Notes under the pieces: generated by a model
Databases searched by the model: none
The model's input: only the letters and a program-made list of their open reading frames with translations
Told to the model about the DNA's origin: nothing
Program-made: the position numbers and the translations under genes
Part shown: piece after piece, positions 24,415 to 34,508 of the stretch
Layout: each line of letters begins with the position of its first letter
Numbering within the stretch: the first letter of the stretch is position 1
Source: Alloscardovia macacae
Lineage (GTDB): Bacteria > Actinomycetota > Actinomycetes > Actinomycetales > Bifidobacteriaceae
DNA: 64,000 nucleotides
Assembly: GCF_002259705.1 (NCBI RefSeq)
Contig: NZ_MWWT01000001.1
Span: 418,285-482,284, forward strand
Direction of reading: 5' to 3'

Positions 24415-25275
24415 TTAGTCGAGGTGAGCGCGCTTGCGGTAGCTCTTCCAGAGGAGCTCTGGAGTGTCTACTCTAAAGATGGAGCACCATGCGCCATACA
24501 CGTGGTACATGGTATTCAGCAGAGGGTAGAGACGCAGAAGCGTGCGCTCTGGATATCCTCCGCGACTGTGGCCAGGATGAGCATTAAACGTGGTCTGGAA
24601 GCGCTGCATATATGCACGGAAAGAATCATGTGCCGTGCCCATGCGGCGCGCGCTCGCTCCGGTGACCATCTCGGTGCAGTACTGAGTCTTCAGACCCTGT
24701 TCGAACAGGTGCAGGCTGCAGTCGATGTCCTCATGGAAGACGTCCTCCACGTCGGCGCAGACTACGGGGCGTATAGCCTCCCATGCGCTCTTACGCATGG
24801 CCATGTTCGAGCCGAAGAGCAGCGGCATGCCATCTGCACTGTACTGCTTTTCGCGCACGAGGCTGTCGAAGAACTGGCCTACTGGGGGAAGTGGCATGTC
24901 ATAGTAGCACACAGGTCCCGTAGCGCCAGCTACGTCAGGATGAGAGTCGAAGAAGAGGGTGGCAGCTTCTACCCAGTTCGGCTTAATCATGCAGTCTGCA
25001 TCGATACGTGCCAGGATGTCACCCGTGGCCATGTCGAGTCCGAAGTTACGCGTAGGGATGAGTCCCTGCGCAGCGGTCTGACGCGTGAGAATCACGTGCG
25101 ACTCAGGATGCTCGTCGATGAATTTCTGGACGAGCTCACGCGTGTTATCCGTGGAATTATTATCCACCACGATAATCTCGTGAGCAGGCATGGTCTGTGT
25201 GGTCGCGTTTCGTAAGCAGGCGAGAACGCGGCGTGATTCGTTCCATGTAGGAATAACTATAGACACTGTAGACAT
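24415..25275 (-). CDS. Family 2 glycosyltransferase
   Basis: 286 aa, GT-A fold. N-terminal VSIVIPTWNESRR, IIVVDNNSTDNT, and the metal-binding triad DAD in ARIDADCMIKPNW are intact; EDIDCSLHLFEQG supplies the acceptor-side acidic residues. No membrane helix, so it is cytosolic or peripheral. The donor and acceptor sugars are not predictable. TACACT on the minus strand ends 7 nt before the ATG (leaderless). Confidence 0.87.
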   Translation of the reverse strand: MSTVSIVIPTWNESRRVLACLRNATTQTMPAHEIIVVDNNSTDNTRELVQKFIDEHPESHVILTRQTAAQGLIPTRNFGLDMATGDILARIDADCMIKPNWVEAATLFFDSHPDVAGATGPVCYYDMPLPPVGQFFDSLVREKQYSADGMPLLFGSNMAMRKSAWEAIRPVVCADVEDVFHEDIDCSLHLFEQGLKTQYCTEMVTGASARRMGTAHDSFRAYMQRFQTTFNAHPGHSRGGYPERTLLRLYPLLNTMYHVYGAWCSIFRVDTPELLWKSYRKRAHLD

Positions 25276-25282
25276 GAAGAAT

Positions 25283-25288
25283 AGTGTA
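25283..25288 (-). promoter_or_regulatory. Leaderless -10 of the glycosyltransferase gene
   Basis: TACACT on the minus strand with a 7-nt gap to ATG 25275. The identical hexamer and gap occur before the thioesterase gene at 40660. Confidence 0.65.
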
Positions 25289-25360
25289 GTCGCGACGGTC
25301 TATAAGATGCTCGAGGGAAAGAAAACGACACGGTTGTGCCCGAGTGGAATAATATCAGAT

Positions 25361-26938
25361 ATGACACACGAGACAGCTCGAGAGAATCCAGCCATAGAGG
25401 AAAAATTGGCAGAAAAAGCGCAGACTAGCGTGCGCACGCGTTCTCGCGCCCACGCGCAGAACGAGCACGCGCACGTCCATAACGTGCAGGGCGAAGTAGC
25501 AGACCTCGCGTCCATCTTCCCGAGGAAAGGGGACAGCCGCCGTCCGCCGGAATGGTATACGCGCGCGCTGCTCTACGCGTTCATAGCCATCGCGCTCGGA
25601 TACTTTGTGTGGCAGGCCTTTGATGCCGTTCAGGGAGTCATTCTGAACATCGTCATCTCGCTGTTCATCGCCTTCGCTATCGAGCCTATCGTCAAATGGC
25701 TCATCTCGAAGGGGTGGAAGCGGAATCTGTCCACGGGACTGACGCTGCTGTTCCTTTTCATTCTCATCAGCATCTTCATCGCTGTCTTCGGAAACCTCAT
25801 GGTTCAGCAGATCGTCTCCATCGTGTCCGGCCTACCAGACTTATATGCTCAGCTGACCGAGTTCGTGAAGAAACAGTTTAACTACACACTTCCGCAGATG
25901 AATGCGCTGAGCGGAACCATCCTCGCGAACATTCGTACAGACAGCATAGGAAGTTTCGCGGGGCAGGCACTGAGCACTGCGAGCTCGGCCTTCAGCGCTA
26001 TGCTCGACCTGCTGACCATCGTGCTCGTCACGTATTACATGAGCGCGTACGGACCGAACATGCGTAAAGTCATCTGCCATTACATGCCGGCTGAGTCGCA
26101 GAAGCGTTTCCTCGTCACGTGGACTGTCGTGCAGGACCAGATATCTGGCTTCCTGTATTCGCGCATCGTGCTCGCGCTCGTGAATGCCGCATGCCTGTCT
26201 GTCTTCATGATCATCCTCCACGTGCCGAACTGGCTGCCTCTCGCACTCGCCTGCGGTATTATCTCGCAGTTCGTGCCGATGATTGGTACGTACATCGGCG
26301 GCGCGCTGCCGGCGGTCTTCGCGTGGGGGACGAACGGCCTGCAGACCGGTATCTACGTCATCATCTTCATCATCATCTATCAGCAGATAGAGAATAACGT
26401 CATTAGTCCTATGATTACACGCTCGACGATGGATCTGAATCCGGCCATCGCGCTGCTGGGCGTCTTCGCGTTTTCGGCTATCTGGGGAGCTCTGGGAGGC
26501 TTCTTGGCTTTGCCAATTATCGCGAGTATTCAGGCGCTTCTCAGTACGTATCTCAAGCGCTATGACCTGGTGGATTCGGAACTGCTCGATGATCCGAAGC
26601 CGCAGAACTCCTCCGTACTGGCGCGCAGCGTGCAGGGCGCTGGGGAAAAGATATCCGAAACGATGATGGTGCCACTGCGTGGCTCGAATACTCAGTCGCG
26701 GCATGTAACGGCAGAAGACCTTCGTCGCTTCCGTGAATCGGTGGAGGGGACGGGAGCTCTGCCGAAGGCGGAGGAAAGCGTGCTGGAGTATCTCGAGAGC
26801 GAGGATGACGAGAATGCGGAGCCTGACGAGAACGCACAGCGCGTTCCATCCTCTGCTGCGCCTATAGCTCCAGCGAAGCCAGCGCGTCCGCGTAAGCGCC
26901 TTACTGGGGACATGCCAGAAAGAGAGGAGAAGAACTAG
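25361..26938 (+). CDS. AI-2E family transporter (PerM/TqsA-like)
   Basis: 525 aa from ATG 25361, chosen because TAATAT ends 5 nt upstream; ATG 25274 is an alternative. About eight membrane helices in the family layout, with the central cytosolic segment between helices 3 and 4 (VQQIVSIVSGLPDLYAQLTEF) and the hallmark region ENNVISPMITRSTMDLNPAIALL near the C-terminal helices. A long Arg/His-rich N-tail and a 110-residue charged C-tail flank the core. Family members export autoinducer-2 or act as antiporters; the substrate is unknown. Confidence 0.85.
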   Translation: MTHETARENPAIEEKLAEKAQTSVRTRSRAHAQNEHAHVHNVQGEVADLASIFPRKGDSRRPPEWYTRALLYAFIAIALGYFVWQAFDAVQGVILNIVISLFIAFAIEPIVKWLISKGWKRNLSTGLTLLFLFILISIFIAVFGNLMVQQIVSIVSGLPDLYAQLTEFVKKQFNYTLPQMNALSGTILANIRTDSIGSFAGQALSTASSAFSAMLDLLTIVLVTYYMSAYGPNMRKVICHYMPAESQKRFLVTWTVVQDQISGFLYSRIVLALVNAACLSVFMIILHVPNWLPLALACGIISQFVPMIGTYIGGALPAVFAWGTNGLQTGIYVIIFIIIYQQIENNVISPMITRSTMDLNPAIALLGVFAFSAIWGALGGFLALPIIASIQALLSTYLKRYDLVDSELLDDPKPQNSSVLARSVQGAGEKISETMMVPLRGSNTQSRHVTAEDLRRFRESVEGTGALPKAEESVLEYLESEDDENAEPDENAQRVPSSAAPIAPAKPARPRKRLTGDMPEREEKN

Positions 26939-28282
26939 ATGAACGGTCTTCTTTTCTTCCTCGACATTCTCATCACCATCATCGGTTTTATCACCATGAT
27001 TTACCAGATTATGGTGGTGGTCGTGGGCATGCTCGCGAAGCCTACAGTGTATCCGGATGTGCCTCAGGACAGGCGCTACGCGGTCCTCATCTCTGCACGA
27101 AATGAAGAGGCAGTCATCGGAAACCTCGTGCGCTCCATCCAGAATCAGACGTATCCGAGTGAACTCGTAGACGTATGGCTCGTCGCGGATAATTGCACGG
27201 ATAAGACCGCACAGGTGGTGCGCGACATGGGCTGCCACGTCGTAGAGCGCTTTAATAAGCAGCAGGTAGGAAAGGGCTACGCACTGCAGTACCTGCTGCG
27301 AAAGATGATGGCGGACGGCGAAGCGCAGAAGTATGATGCCTTCTTCATCTTTGATGCGGATAATTTGCTGGATAAGAACTACATCGCAGAGATGAATAAA
27401 GCTCGCCAGGCCGGCTTCGAAGTGCTCACTAGCTACCGGAATTCGGTGAATACGGGCCAGAACTGGATCTCTTCGGGCGCAGCACTGTGGTTCGTGCGTG
27501 AGTCGCGCTTCCTGAATACCACACGTTCTGCACTCGGTACCTCATGCCATGTGGGTGGAACGGGCTTTATGTTCTCCAGGCGTATTATGGAGCGAAACGA
27601 TGGGTGGAAGTTCCATCTGCTCACTGAAGACATGGAGTTCACCATGGACTGCATTCTGCACGGAGACCGCATCGGATTCTGCGGATCTGCCATGTTCTAT
27701 GACGAGCAGCCCGTGGACTTTAAGACTAGCTGGGACCAGCGTGTGCGCTGGTCGAAGGGCTTCCTTCAGGTCTTCCGCTACTACAGTAAAGTCATGGCCC
27801 AGTGGGGTATTAAAGAGCGTGATTTTTCTGCCATAGATGTGACACTCATGGTGTGCCCGTTCATGGTCATATCCGTGGTGCGCTTCCTTCTCGGCATTAT
27901 TTATGCAGCACTGGGATATATCTCCTGGTATTCCATCATTCAGGGCTTTAGCAGCTGGGGTACATCCATCCTCGGATTCCTTATCGGCATGATGGTCCTC
28001 GCGCTTGTATCCGGTTTTGTGGAGCGAGATAAGCTGAATATTACTATGAAAGAGCTTCTCGTCTACACGCTCAGCTTCCCTGTGTATATGGCCAGCTATG
28101 TGCCTATCTCTTTCGTGGCCATCTTTGCGAAGTCCCAGTGGAAGCCTATAGCGCACGCGGGTGGCCAGGCTGCGGCAGACATTATGGCGAATGAGGGAGT
28201 CGTAGAAAAAGGAGCAGGGAGAGCAGTAAGAGCAGGAGAATCTGCGGAAGAAGCAGTAGGAGGAGTGCAGACACATGCCTAA
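26939..28282 (+). CDS. Membrane-bound processive glycosyltransferase (GT2)
   Basis: 447 aa. One N-terminal helix, a GT2 domain (VLISARNEEAVIGNLVRSI; DADNLLDKNY; EDMEFTMDCI; QRVRW as the QxxRW product-binding motif), then three to four C-terminal helices. This arrangement is that of BcsA/IcaA-like synthases that polymerise and extrude a polysaccharide. It starts at the base after the AI-2E stop and overlaps the next gene by 8 bp, so the three are one operon. The polymer is unknown. Confidence 0.87.
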   Translation: MNGLLFFLDILITIIGFITMIYQIMVVVVGMLAKPTVYPDVPQDRRYAVLISARNEEAVIGNLVRSIQNQTYPSELVDVWLVADNCTDKTAQVVRDMGCHVVERFNKQQVGKGYALQYLLRKMMADGEAQKYDAFFIFDADNLLDKNYIAEMNKARQAGFEVLTSYRNSVNTGQNWISSGAALWFVRESRFLNTTRSALGTSCHVGGTGFMFSRRIMERNDGWKFHLLTEDMEFTMDCILHGDRIGFCGSAMFYDEQPVDFKTSWDQRVRWSKGFLQVFRYYSKVMAQWGIKERDFSAIDVTLMVCPFMVISVVRFLLGIIYAALGYISWYSIIQGFSSWGTSILGFLIGMMVLALVSGFVERDKLNITMKELLVYTLSFPVYMASYVPISFVAIFAKSQWKPIAHAGGQAAADIMANEGVVEKGAGRAVRAGESAEEAVGGVQTHA

Positions 28283-29741
28283 AGAGTCCATGTCTTCGCA
28301 TCTTCGCCGAGCACTCGTCGTAGGCATCAGTGCCGTCGTGACGCTGTGCCTCGCGGCTTCAGTAGTAGCAGCTGACGCGTGGGGTTTGCTAAACGCAAGC
28401 CCATGGAGCACTATACGTCGTGTGTATGCACAGGGGCGTGTAGCTGCTCTGCACCCGTCCCATGCGGTGCGATCAATGGATGTGTCCCAGCTTACTGTGG
28501 GGAAAATAAAGTCCGAAAAGATAGACACGCAGTCGGCGAGAGCTCTCATAGATCAGCTTGCTTCGAGCGTGGGTGTGGGAAATGCTGTATCCGTAGCTGT
28601 AGCAGATGTATCGGGGAAAATAGTAGCAGCTCAGAATGAAAAGACTGCCGTGGAACCAGCATCCACGATGAAAACGCTCACGGCTTTCGCGTCTTCTGTA
28701 ACCCTGAATATGCAGGATACGCTGAAGACGACTGTAAAGCTGGATAAGGATACGAGCACACTCACCCTCGTGGGTGGGGGAGATATCCTGCTGAAAAATG
28801 CAGAGAGCGATCCGAACCATGTGAATGGTCGCGCAGGGCTGGTTACACTCGCGCAGCAGACTGCTGGAGTTCTGAGCTCGCGAGGTATTACGCAGGTGAG
28901 CCTCCGGTTCGATAATGGGCTCTTTAATGGAGACACTCTTCCGGCAGACTTGAACGCGAGCTCGAATGTGAACCAGGCATACCGAAATCTTATCCAGACG
29001 ACGACCATGGCTGTGGACGAAGCGCGTGAGTGGGGTGGAGCGCCACCGCAGAATCCGGATGGGGAAGGACAGTGGCTTCCTGAACGCAGCATCACGCCGG
29101 CGTATGATACCGCTGCTATGTTCGCGCAGGCTCTGCATGCACAGGGCATAACGGTGGATACGTCTAGCCTCGCACATGAGGCTGCGAGCAGTAAGGCTTT
29201 CGATGTAGCATCTGTGCAGTCTGCGCCGCTGTGGCAAATACTCGGCCTCATGCTGACGAATTCGGATAATTCGCTCGCTCAGCTTTTCGGTCGCCTCCTC
29301 GCTCTCCATGAGAAGAAGGAGAACTCGTATAAAGGTGCGACTGAGGCAGTACTGAGTGTTCTTAAACAGTATGGCGTTCCTACAGATGGACTTGCTATAG
29401 CAGACACGTCTGGGCTTGAGCCGGGTTCGCGCCTGACCGTACAGACGCTCGTGCATGTGCAGTCCGCGTTCCTGAATACGAAGAGCGTGACCTGGCCGGC
29501 GGAAGTGGGACTGCCCGTCTCGCAGCTCAGCGGTACGCTGGCCGCTCGAGATTTCGGTGCGGAAGCGCGCGGCCTCGTGCGTGCTAAGACCGGTACGCTC
29601 GACACCGTGACAGCGCTGGCAGGAAACGTCTCGCGTCTGAACGGTTCGGCGCTCATTTTCGCTGTGGTCGTGAACGGTTCGGACATGGATGCGGCGAAAG
29701 CTGCTGTCAATTCTTTCGTTAAGGGGCTGGTTCAGCTATGA
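28275..29741 (+). CDS. dacC: D-Ala-D-Ala carboxypeptidase/endopeptidase (PBP4, S13)
   Basis: 488 aa. Trims peptidoglycan stem peptides outside the cell. A signal or anchor helix lies at residues 11-35, and the SxxK motif is STMK in EPASTMKTLTAF, SxN is SDN in LTNSDNSLAQLFGRLL, and KTG is in VRAKTGTLDT. It overlaps tilS by 4 bp (ATGA). The dacC-tilS-hpt-ftsH order is widespread in actinomycetes. Confidence 0.92.
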   Translation: MPKESMSSHLRRALVVGISAVVTLCLAASVVAADAWGLLNASPWSTIRRVYAQGRVAALHPSHAVRSMDVSQLTVGKIKSEKIDTQSARALIDQLASSVGVGNAVSVAVADVSGKIVAAQNEKTAVEPASTMKTLTAFASSVTLNMQDTLKTTVKLDKDTSTLTLVGGGDILLKNAESDPNHVNGRAGLVTLAQQTAGVLSSRGITQVSLRFDNGLFNGDTLPADLNASSNVNQAYRNLIQTTTMAVDEAREWGGAPPQNPDGEGQWLPERSITPAYDTAAMFAQALHAQGITVDTSSLAHEAASSKAFDVASVQSAPLWQILGLMLTNSDNSLAQLFGRLLALHEKKENSYKGATEAVLSVLKQYGVPTDGLAIADTSGLEPGSRLTVQTLVHVQSAFLNTKSVTWPAEVGLPVSQLSGTLAARDFGAEARGLVRAKTGTLDTVTALAGNVSRLNGSALIFAVVVNGSDMDAAKAAVNSFVKGLVQL

Positions 29742-30748
29742 CAGCGCTCGTAAAACGTGCTCAGAATATTCTGCGAAAAAGCTGCGGAGAGAATCCGGGG
29801 CTCCTGCTCGTGGCCTGTTCTGGCGGGAGAGATTCGCTCGCGCTCGCCGCTGTTTCACGGGAAACATACCACCATGTGGGAGCGCTTATCATAAACCACC
29901 AGCTTCAGGACGGCTCGCGTGAAGTGGCTGAAGAGGCTGCTCGCATCTGCCGCGAGCGCGGCTTAGACCCTGTACAGATAGTGGATATCCAGGTAGAGCG
30001 CACGCGCTCAGGGCTCGAAGCCGACGCTCGTGATGCCCGCTACGACGCGCTGAGTCGAGTATCGAGAAAGATGGGCGCTAGTGCGGTTCTCGTGGCACAC
30101 ACGCAGGATGATGTGGCTGAAACCATTCTCATGAAGCTCCTGCGTGGAGCTGGCGTGAATGCTTTAAACGGCATAGCATCCCGTGTAGAACATGATGGTG
30201 TGCCGTTCCTGCGCCCGTTCCTGAGCTTGAGCCGAGCAGATACGACGCAGATATGCGAGCAGCTCAGTCTTACGTACTGGGATGATCCGACGAATGGGGA
30301 CTCAGTAGCGCCGGGAGAGCTTCTTCCCGAGGACTTCCCCCTGCGTTCGAAGATACGTCATGATGTGCTGCCTCTTCTCAGCACAGTGACACACAGAGAT
30401 GCTGTGGAAGTCCTGGCCGGCAGCGTGGACGAGGCTCGTGAAGATTTAGAAATAATTGACACAGCTGTAGCAGAAGCATACAGCGCCTGTACGCGCGAAA
30501 AAGACGGGCGCCTCGAACTGAAGATCCGCGCGCTGAACGCGCAGCTGCCAGCCGTGCAGCGTCGCGTCATCGCGCGGTTTATCGCGGAAAATGGGCAGAC
30601 GCCTACGCGTGCCATGATTCAGGCGGTCGCACAGCTTCGAGCAGCCGACGAAAAGAAGAAAACGGTCCAGCTGAAAGCGGGCCTGGCCGCGTATAAAATG
30701 TATAACGTCATTCAGTTATGGAAAGATAGTGATTATGCAAATTTCTGA
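29738..30748 (+). CDS. tilS: tRNA(Ile)-lysidine synthase
   Basis: 336 aa. Converts C34 of tRNA-Ile2 (CAU) to lysidine so that it reads AUA. The PP-loop motif reads CSGGRDSLALAA, where many homologues have SGGxDS; HTQDDVAETILMKLLRG is conserved. The C-terminal part is short, as in other actinomycetes. AUA codons are not rare in this window. It overlaps dacC by ATGA. Confidence 0.93.
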   Translation: MTALVKRAQNILRKSCGENPGLLLVACSGGRDSLALAAVSRETYHHVGALIINHQLQDGSREVAEEAARICRERGLDPVQIVDIQVERTRSGLEADARDARYDALSRVSRKMGASAVLVAHTQDDVAETILMKLLRGAGVNALNGIASRVEHDGVPFLRPFLSLSRADTTQICEQLSLTYWDDPTNGDSVAPGELLPEDFPLRSKIRHDVLPLLSTVTHRDAVEVLAGSVDEAREDLEIIDTAVAEAYSACTREKDGRLELKIRALNAQLPAVQRRVIARFIAENGQTPTRAMIQAVAQLRAADEKKKTVQLKAGLAAYKMYNVIQLWKDSDYANF

Positions 30749-31292
30749 CGTACGTGAAGACATCGATCACGAGCTGATCTCTCGTGAAGACATTCAGACG
30801 AAGATAAACGACGTAGCAGCACAGGTATCTGTGGACTATGCGGATAAGGATCCTGTATTCCTCGCCGTGCTGAAGGGAGCCGTGAACACCATGGCTGTCT
30901 TCTCGCAGGCGGTGAGCATCCCAGCGCAGATAGAATTCATGACGCTGTCCTCGTATGGTGCGGGCACGGCATCCAGTGGGCAGATTAAGGTCATCCAGGA
31001 TGTGCGCTGTGACGTGAAGGGTCGAAACATTCTCATCGTGGAAGACATCATCGATTCGGGATACACGCTGGACTGGCTCGTGCGCGAGCTGAAGAGCCGT
31101 GGCGCTGCTTCCGTAGAAGTCTTCGCGCTGCTCGAAAAGCCAGCGCGCCGCGTGGTGGATGTGGATGTGAAGTATAAGGGCTTTACCATTCCGGATGAAT
31201 TCGTCGTGGGCTTCGGACTGGATTATGACGAAAAGTATCGTAATCTGGATTCTATCGCTGTGCTGAAGCCTGAGGTTTACGAAGGCGAGTAG
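30735..31292 (+). CDS. hpt: Hypoxanthine phosphoribosyltransferase
   Basis: 185 aa. Salvages hypoxanthine and guanine to nucleotides. PRPP loop ILIVEDIIDSGYTLDWL, VLKGAVNTM and the C-terminal FVVGFGLDYDEKYRNL are complete. ATG 30735 has GGAAAG about 9 nt upstream; GTG 30729 is possible. It overlaps tilS, so translational coupling is likely. Confidence 0.95.
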   Translation: MQISDVREDIDHELISREDIQTKINDVAAQVSVDYADKDPVFLAVLKGAVNTMAVFSQAVSIPAQIEFMTLSSYGAGTASSGQIKVIQDVRCDVKGRNILIVEDIIDSGYTLDWLVRELKSRGAASVEVFALLEKPARRVVDVDVKYKGFTIPDEFVVGFGLDYDEKYRNLDSIAVLKPEVYEGE

Positions 31293-31334
31293 ACTCGGGG
31301 CGCGCAGTAAGGCGGCTGGAAGGCGAGAGGAAAG

Positions 31335-31381
31335 AAAGCGAGGAAAACGCACGCAGAGCGCGTGGAGGTTTTCTTCGCTTT
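31335..31381 (+). terminator. Terminator after hpt
   Basis: 14-nt arms AAAGCGAGGAAAAC and GTTTTCTTCGCTTT (one G-U) with an inner GCAC/GTG dyad, followed by TCTACAATTCTTCC. It separates hpt from ftsH, which must have its own promoter. Confidence 0.7.
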
Positions 31382-31547
31382 TCTACAATTCTTCCTCCAC
31401 TTTCAGTTTTTCTTCAGCCGCACGCTAAGCTCCCCAGAATGCGCACATCTGAACGTGTATCATGGCGTACACAGACATAAACGAAAATCATCACACGTAT
31501 ACACATGCACATGACTTTAAGGGTCAGTGCACGAAGGTGAGGAATGT

Positions 31548-33872
31548 ATGGCCCATACCACTACTTTAGCCGCGGAAGGCTCTGAGGGCGCGGTGATGCT
31601 CGACGGCATCCCGTCCGCTCCGACGCCGCCGTCCGCTCCTTCGGCGCCATCGCCGAACGGCTCGGGCTCCGGATCGGGCTCCGGAAGCTCGAACGGTGGA
31701 TCCAGCTCCGGTCCGCGCAGACCGCTCCCGCCGTCTGGCTCGAACGACCCGAATAACCCATTTAATTCTGACGGACAGAACGGGCAGAACGGTCCACAGC
31801 AGAACCCACTGTGGTGGCAGCGTCCATGGCTATGGATGGCTCTCATAGCAGCACTGCTCGTGGGCGTGTTCTTCTTCGTGAATCAGTCGGACGTGCAGTC
31901 TATAGATACGAAGGATGGATTCTCGCTCATAGAAAGCGGAAAAGCTGAATATGTGGAGATTACGGATAACTACCAGTCTGTGAAGCTCACCCTGAAGGAT
32001 GACTTTACGAAGAAGGATCCGAAGTCCACTGACCCGAATGCGAAGGAAAAGAACTACGGAAAGAAAGTCCAGTTCTACTTCTCCACGGTTCAGCGCGATG
32101 ACCTGAATAAGCTGCTGAATGACGCGAAGATTACGAATGGGTATAACGTCACCATTCAGTTCAGTAATCCGTGGATGAGTATTCTCTCGTCACTCCTTCC
32201 TATAATCCTGCTCATGGGCATGATGTGGTGGGTCATGTCGCGCATCGGAGATGGAGCCGGCGGTGGAATGCTCGGCCTTCCTGGTGGAAACCGTAACAAG
32301 CGCCTGCAGGAAGCAGACATCCCGAAGACGAAGTTCGCTGACGTGGCGGGTGAAGAAGCAGCCGTAACGGAAGTGGAAGAGATTAAGGACTTCCTGAAGG
32401 ATCCTACGAAGTACCGTAAGCTGGGCGCGCGCATCCCTCACGGCCTGCTGCTCTACGGTCCTCCGGGAACGGGTAAGACGCTCATCGCCCGCGCTATAGC
32501 AGGTGAAGCAGGCGTACCGTTCTACTCCATGGCGGGCTCGGACTTCGAAGAAGTCTTCGTGGGCCTGGGTGCCTCGCGCGTGCGTGAGCTCTTCGAAGAA
32601 GCGAAGAAGAATGCACCGGCTATCATCTTTATCGATGAAATCGATGCGATGGGGCGCCGCCGCTCCTCCGCTGCCTCGAATGGTAGTGGCGCTGGCGAGC
32701 AGACTCTGAATGCTCTGCTTGTAGAGATGGATGGCTTCGATACAGATACGAACGTGATCATCATCGCAGCAACGAACCGTCCAGATGTGCTGGATTCTGC
32801 GCTCACACGTCCAGGTCGCTTCGACCGCCAGGTGGCTGTAGAAGCTCCAGACTTGAAGGGCCGCGAAGACATTCTAAAGGTACATGCGAAGGGGAAGCCA
32901 TTCGCTCCTGATGTGGACCTGCATCGCATCGCTGTGCTCACCCCTGGATTTACGGGTGCAGACCTCGCGAATGTGCTGAATGAGGCTGCTCTGCTGACCG
33001 CACGTGAAGATGCGGAACTCATCGACGCACGCGCTATCGATGAAGCTGTGGACCGCGTCATGAGTGGTCCACGCCGCCGCAGTAATGGCATGGCTCTCGA
33101 AGAGCTGCGAAATACCGCATACCATGAGGGTGGTCATGCTATGGTGGCTGCGGCTCTGCATCACACTGACCCGGTAACGAAGGTGACCATCCTGCCGCGT
33201 GGTCGTGCGCTCGGCTACACGGCAGTGATGCCTACGGAAGACCGCTTTAGCCAGTCTCGAAATGAGCTTCTGGACCAGATGGCGTATGCCATGGGTGGCC
33301 GTGTGGCCGAAGAAGTCGTCTTCCATGATCCTACGACCGGTGCGTCGAACGACATCGAGAAGGCGACGAATATCGCTCGCCGTATGGTGGTGGAGTTCGG
33401 CTTCTCGGATAAGCTCGGCGCTATTAAGTGGAACGACGAGTCGAACGACGGCGGCATGGACAGCCTGCAGCCGCGTAAGTACTCGGAGCGTACCGCGCAG
33501 ATCATCGATGACGAGGTTCTTCAGCTCGTGGAGACCGCGCATCAGGAAGCGTATGACATCGTCATGCAGAATCGCGCGGTTTTGGATGAGCTCGTTCGTC
33601 AACTTCTCGAAAAGGAGACACTCGATGCGAAAGAATTGGCTGCTATCTTCGCTCCACTGAAGAAGGCTCCAGAACGTACCCAGTGGCTCTCTGCCTCGGA
33701 CCGCGTCGTCTCGGACCTGCCACCAGTGGAGATTCCGAAGAATCTGCGCAGCTCTGTAGCGGTGGATGCGACTTCGGGAGCTCAGGAGGATGCTGAAGCT
33801 TCTACAGAAGGTGTCTCGGTACCATCGGATGATTCAGCTGAACCGCAGGAAGAAGCGCCATCGCATGACTAG
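31548..33872 (+). CDS. ftsH: ATP-dependent zinc metalloprotease FtsH
   Basis: 774 aa from ATG 31548 (GAGGA 7 nt upstream). Order: a Gly/Ser/Pro-rich cytosolic leader of about 85 residues, membrane helix 1 (about 95-112), an extracytosolic domain, helix 2 (about 205-228), AAA domain with GPPGTGKT and [27 protein letters not shown], zinc site HEGGH and the third ligand in the [12 protein letters not shown] region. The acidic tail of about 60 residues is typical of actinomycetes. It degrades misfolded membrane proteins. It overlaps folE by 8 bp. Confidence 0.96.
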   Translation: MAHTTTLAAEGSEGAVMLDGIPSAPTPPSAPSAPSPNGSGSGSGSGSSNGGSSSGPRRPLPPSGSNDPNNPFNSDGQNGQNGPQQNPLWWQRPWLWMALIAALLVGVFFFVNQSDVQSIDTKDGFSLIESGKAEYVEITDNYQSVKLTLKDDFTKKDPKSTDPNAKEKNYGKKVQFYFSTVQRDDLNKLLNDAKITNGYNVTIQFSNPWMSILSSLLPIILLMGMMWWVMSRIGDGAGGGMLGLPGGNRNKRLQEADIPKTKFADVAGEEAAVTEVEEIKDFLKDPTKYRKLGARIPHGLLLYGPPGTGKTLIARAIAGEAGVPFYSMAGSDFEEVFVGLGASRVRELFEEAKKNAPAIIFIDEIDAMGRRRSSAASNGSGAGEQTLNALLVEMDGFDTDTNVIIIAATNRPDVLDSALTRPGRFDRQVAVEAPDLKGREDILKVHAKGKPFAPDVDLHRIAVLTPGFTGADLANVLNEAALLTAREDAELIDARAIDEAVDRVMSGPRRRSNGMALEELRNTAYHEGGHAMVAAALHHTDPVTKVTILPRGRALGYTAVMPTEDRFSQSRNELLDQMAYAMGGRVAEEVVFHDPTTGASNDIEKATNIARRMVVEFGFSDKLGAIKWNDESNDGGMDSLQPRKYSERTAQIIDDEVLQLVETAHQEAYDIVMQNRAVLDELVRQLLEKETLDAKELAAIFAPLKKAPERTQWLSASDRVVSDLPPVEIPKNLRSSVAVDATSGAQEDAEASTEGVSVPSDDSAEPQEEAPSHD

Positions 33873-34443
33873 AGGCGAATATAACGAGGAAGGCGTACGT
33901 AAAGCCGTGCGCCTTTTCCTCGAATCCATAGGGGAAGATCCAGACCGGGAAGGTCTTCTCGATACTCCCGACCGCATAGCACGTGCAGGTAGAGAGCTTT
34001 TTTCTGGTTTGTCTCAAGATCCGAAGGAAGTGCTCGCGAAACGCTTTACAGTGGACACGGAGGAGATGGTTCTCGTGCGGGACATCGAGCTTTACTCGGT
34101 GTGCGAGCATCATCTTCTCCCGTTCCACGGGGTGGCACATATCGGGTATATTCCTAGCGGTCATGAGGTGACCGGGCTCTCGAAGCTGGCGCGACTGGTC
34201 GATGTGTATGCGCGGCGTCCGCAAGTTCAGGAACGCCTCACCCAGCAGATAGCAGATGCGCTCGTGAATGAACTGCATGCGAAAGGCGTCATCGTCGTGA
34301 CAGACTGTGAGCATCTGTGCATGTCTATGCGCGGGGTAAAAAAGTCCCAGGCGAGGACTCTCACTTCTGCAGTACGTGGCGTCATGAGAGAGAGCACTAC
34401 ACGCGCAGAAGCTATGCAGCTCATCCTTCAGCCGCGAGGCTAG
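33865..34443 (+). CDS. folE: GTP cyclohydrolase I
   Basis: 192 aa from ATG 33865. First step of folate synthesis: GTP to dihydroneopterin triphosphate. Zn ligands Cys/His in [12 protein letters not shown] and the Cys in [15 protein letters not shown]; the core starts at [17 protein letters not shown]. The frame runs open to 33766 inside ftsH but the RBS AGGAAGAAG upstream of 33865 and family length fix the start. Translation is probably coupled to ftsH. Confidence 0.95.
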   Translation: MTRGEYNEEGVRKAVRLFLESIGEDPDREGLLDTPDRIARAGRELFSGLSQDPKEVLAKRFTVDTEEMVLVRDIELYSVCEHHLLPFHGVAHIGYIPSGHEVTGLSKLARLVDVYARRPQVQERLTQQIADALVNELHAKGVIVVTDCEHLCMSMRGVKKSQARTLTSAVRGVMRESTTRAEAMQLILQPRG

Positions 34444-34508
34444 AAGGTAGGGAAAATCGCTAGCGCGAGGAAGTAAAAAGAGAGAAGAGGGAAGGGAAAA
34501 GGGAGATT

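Noticed and set aside
25841..27238. 465-codon minus-strand frame across the AI-2E and glycosyltransferase genes
   Set aside because: Shadow frame; crosses the boundary of two well-defined plus-strand genes.
34444..34508. Riboswitch upstream of folP
   Set aside because: Only 65 nt of A/G-rich sequence with no conserved structure; it serves as an RBS region.
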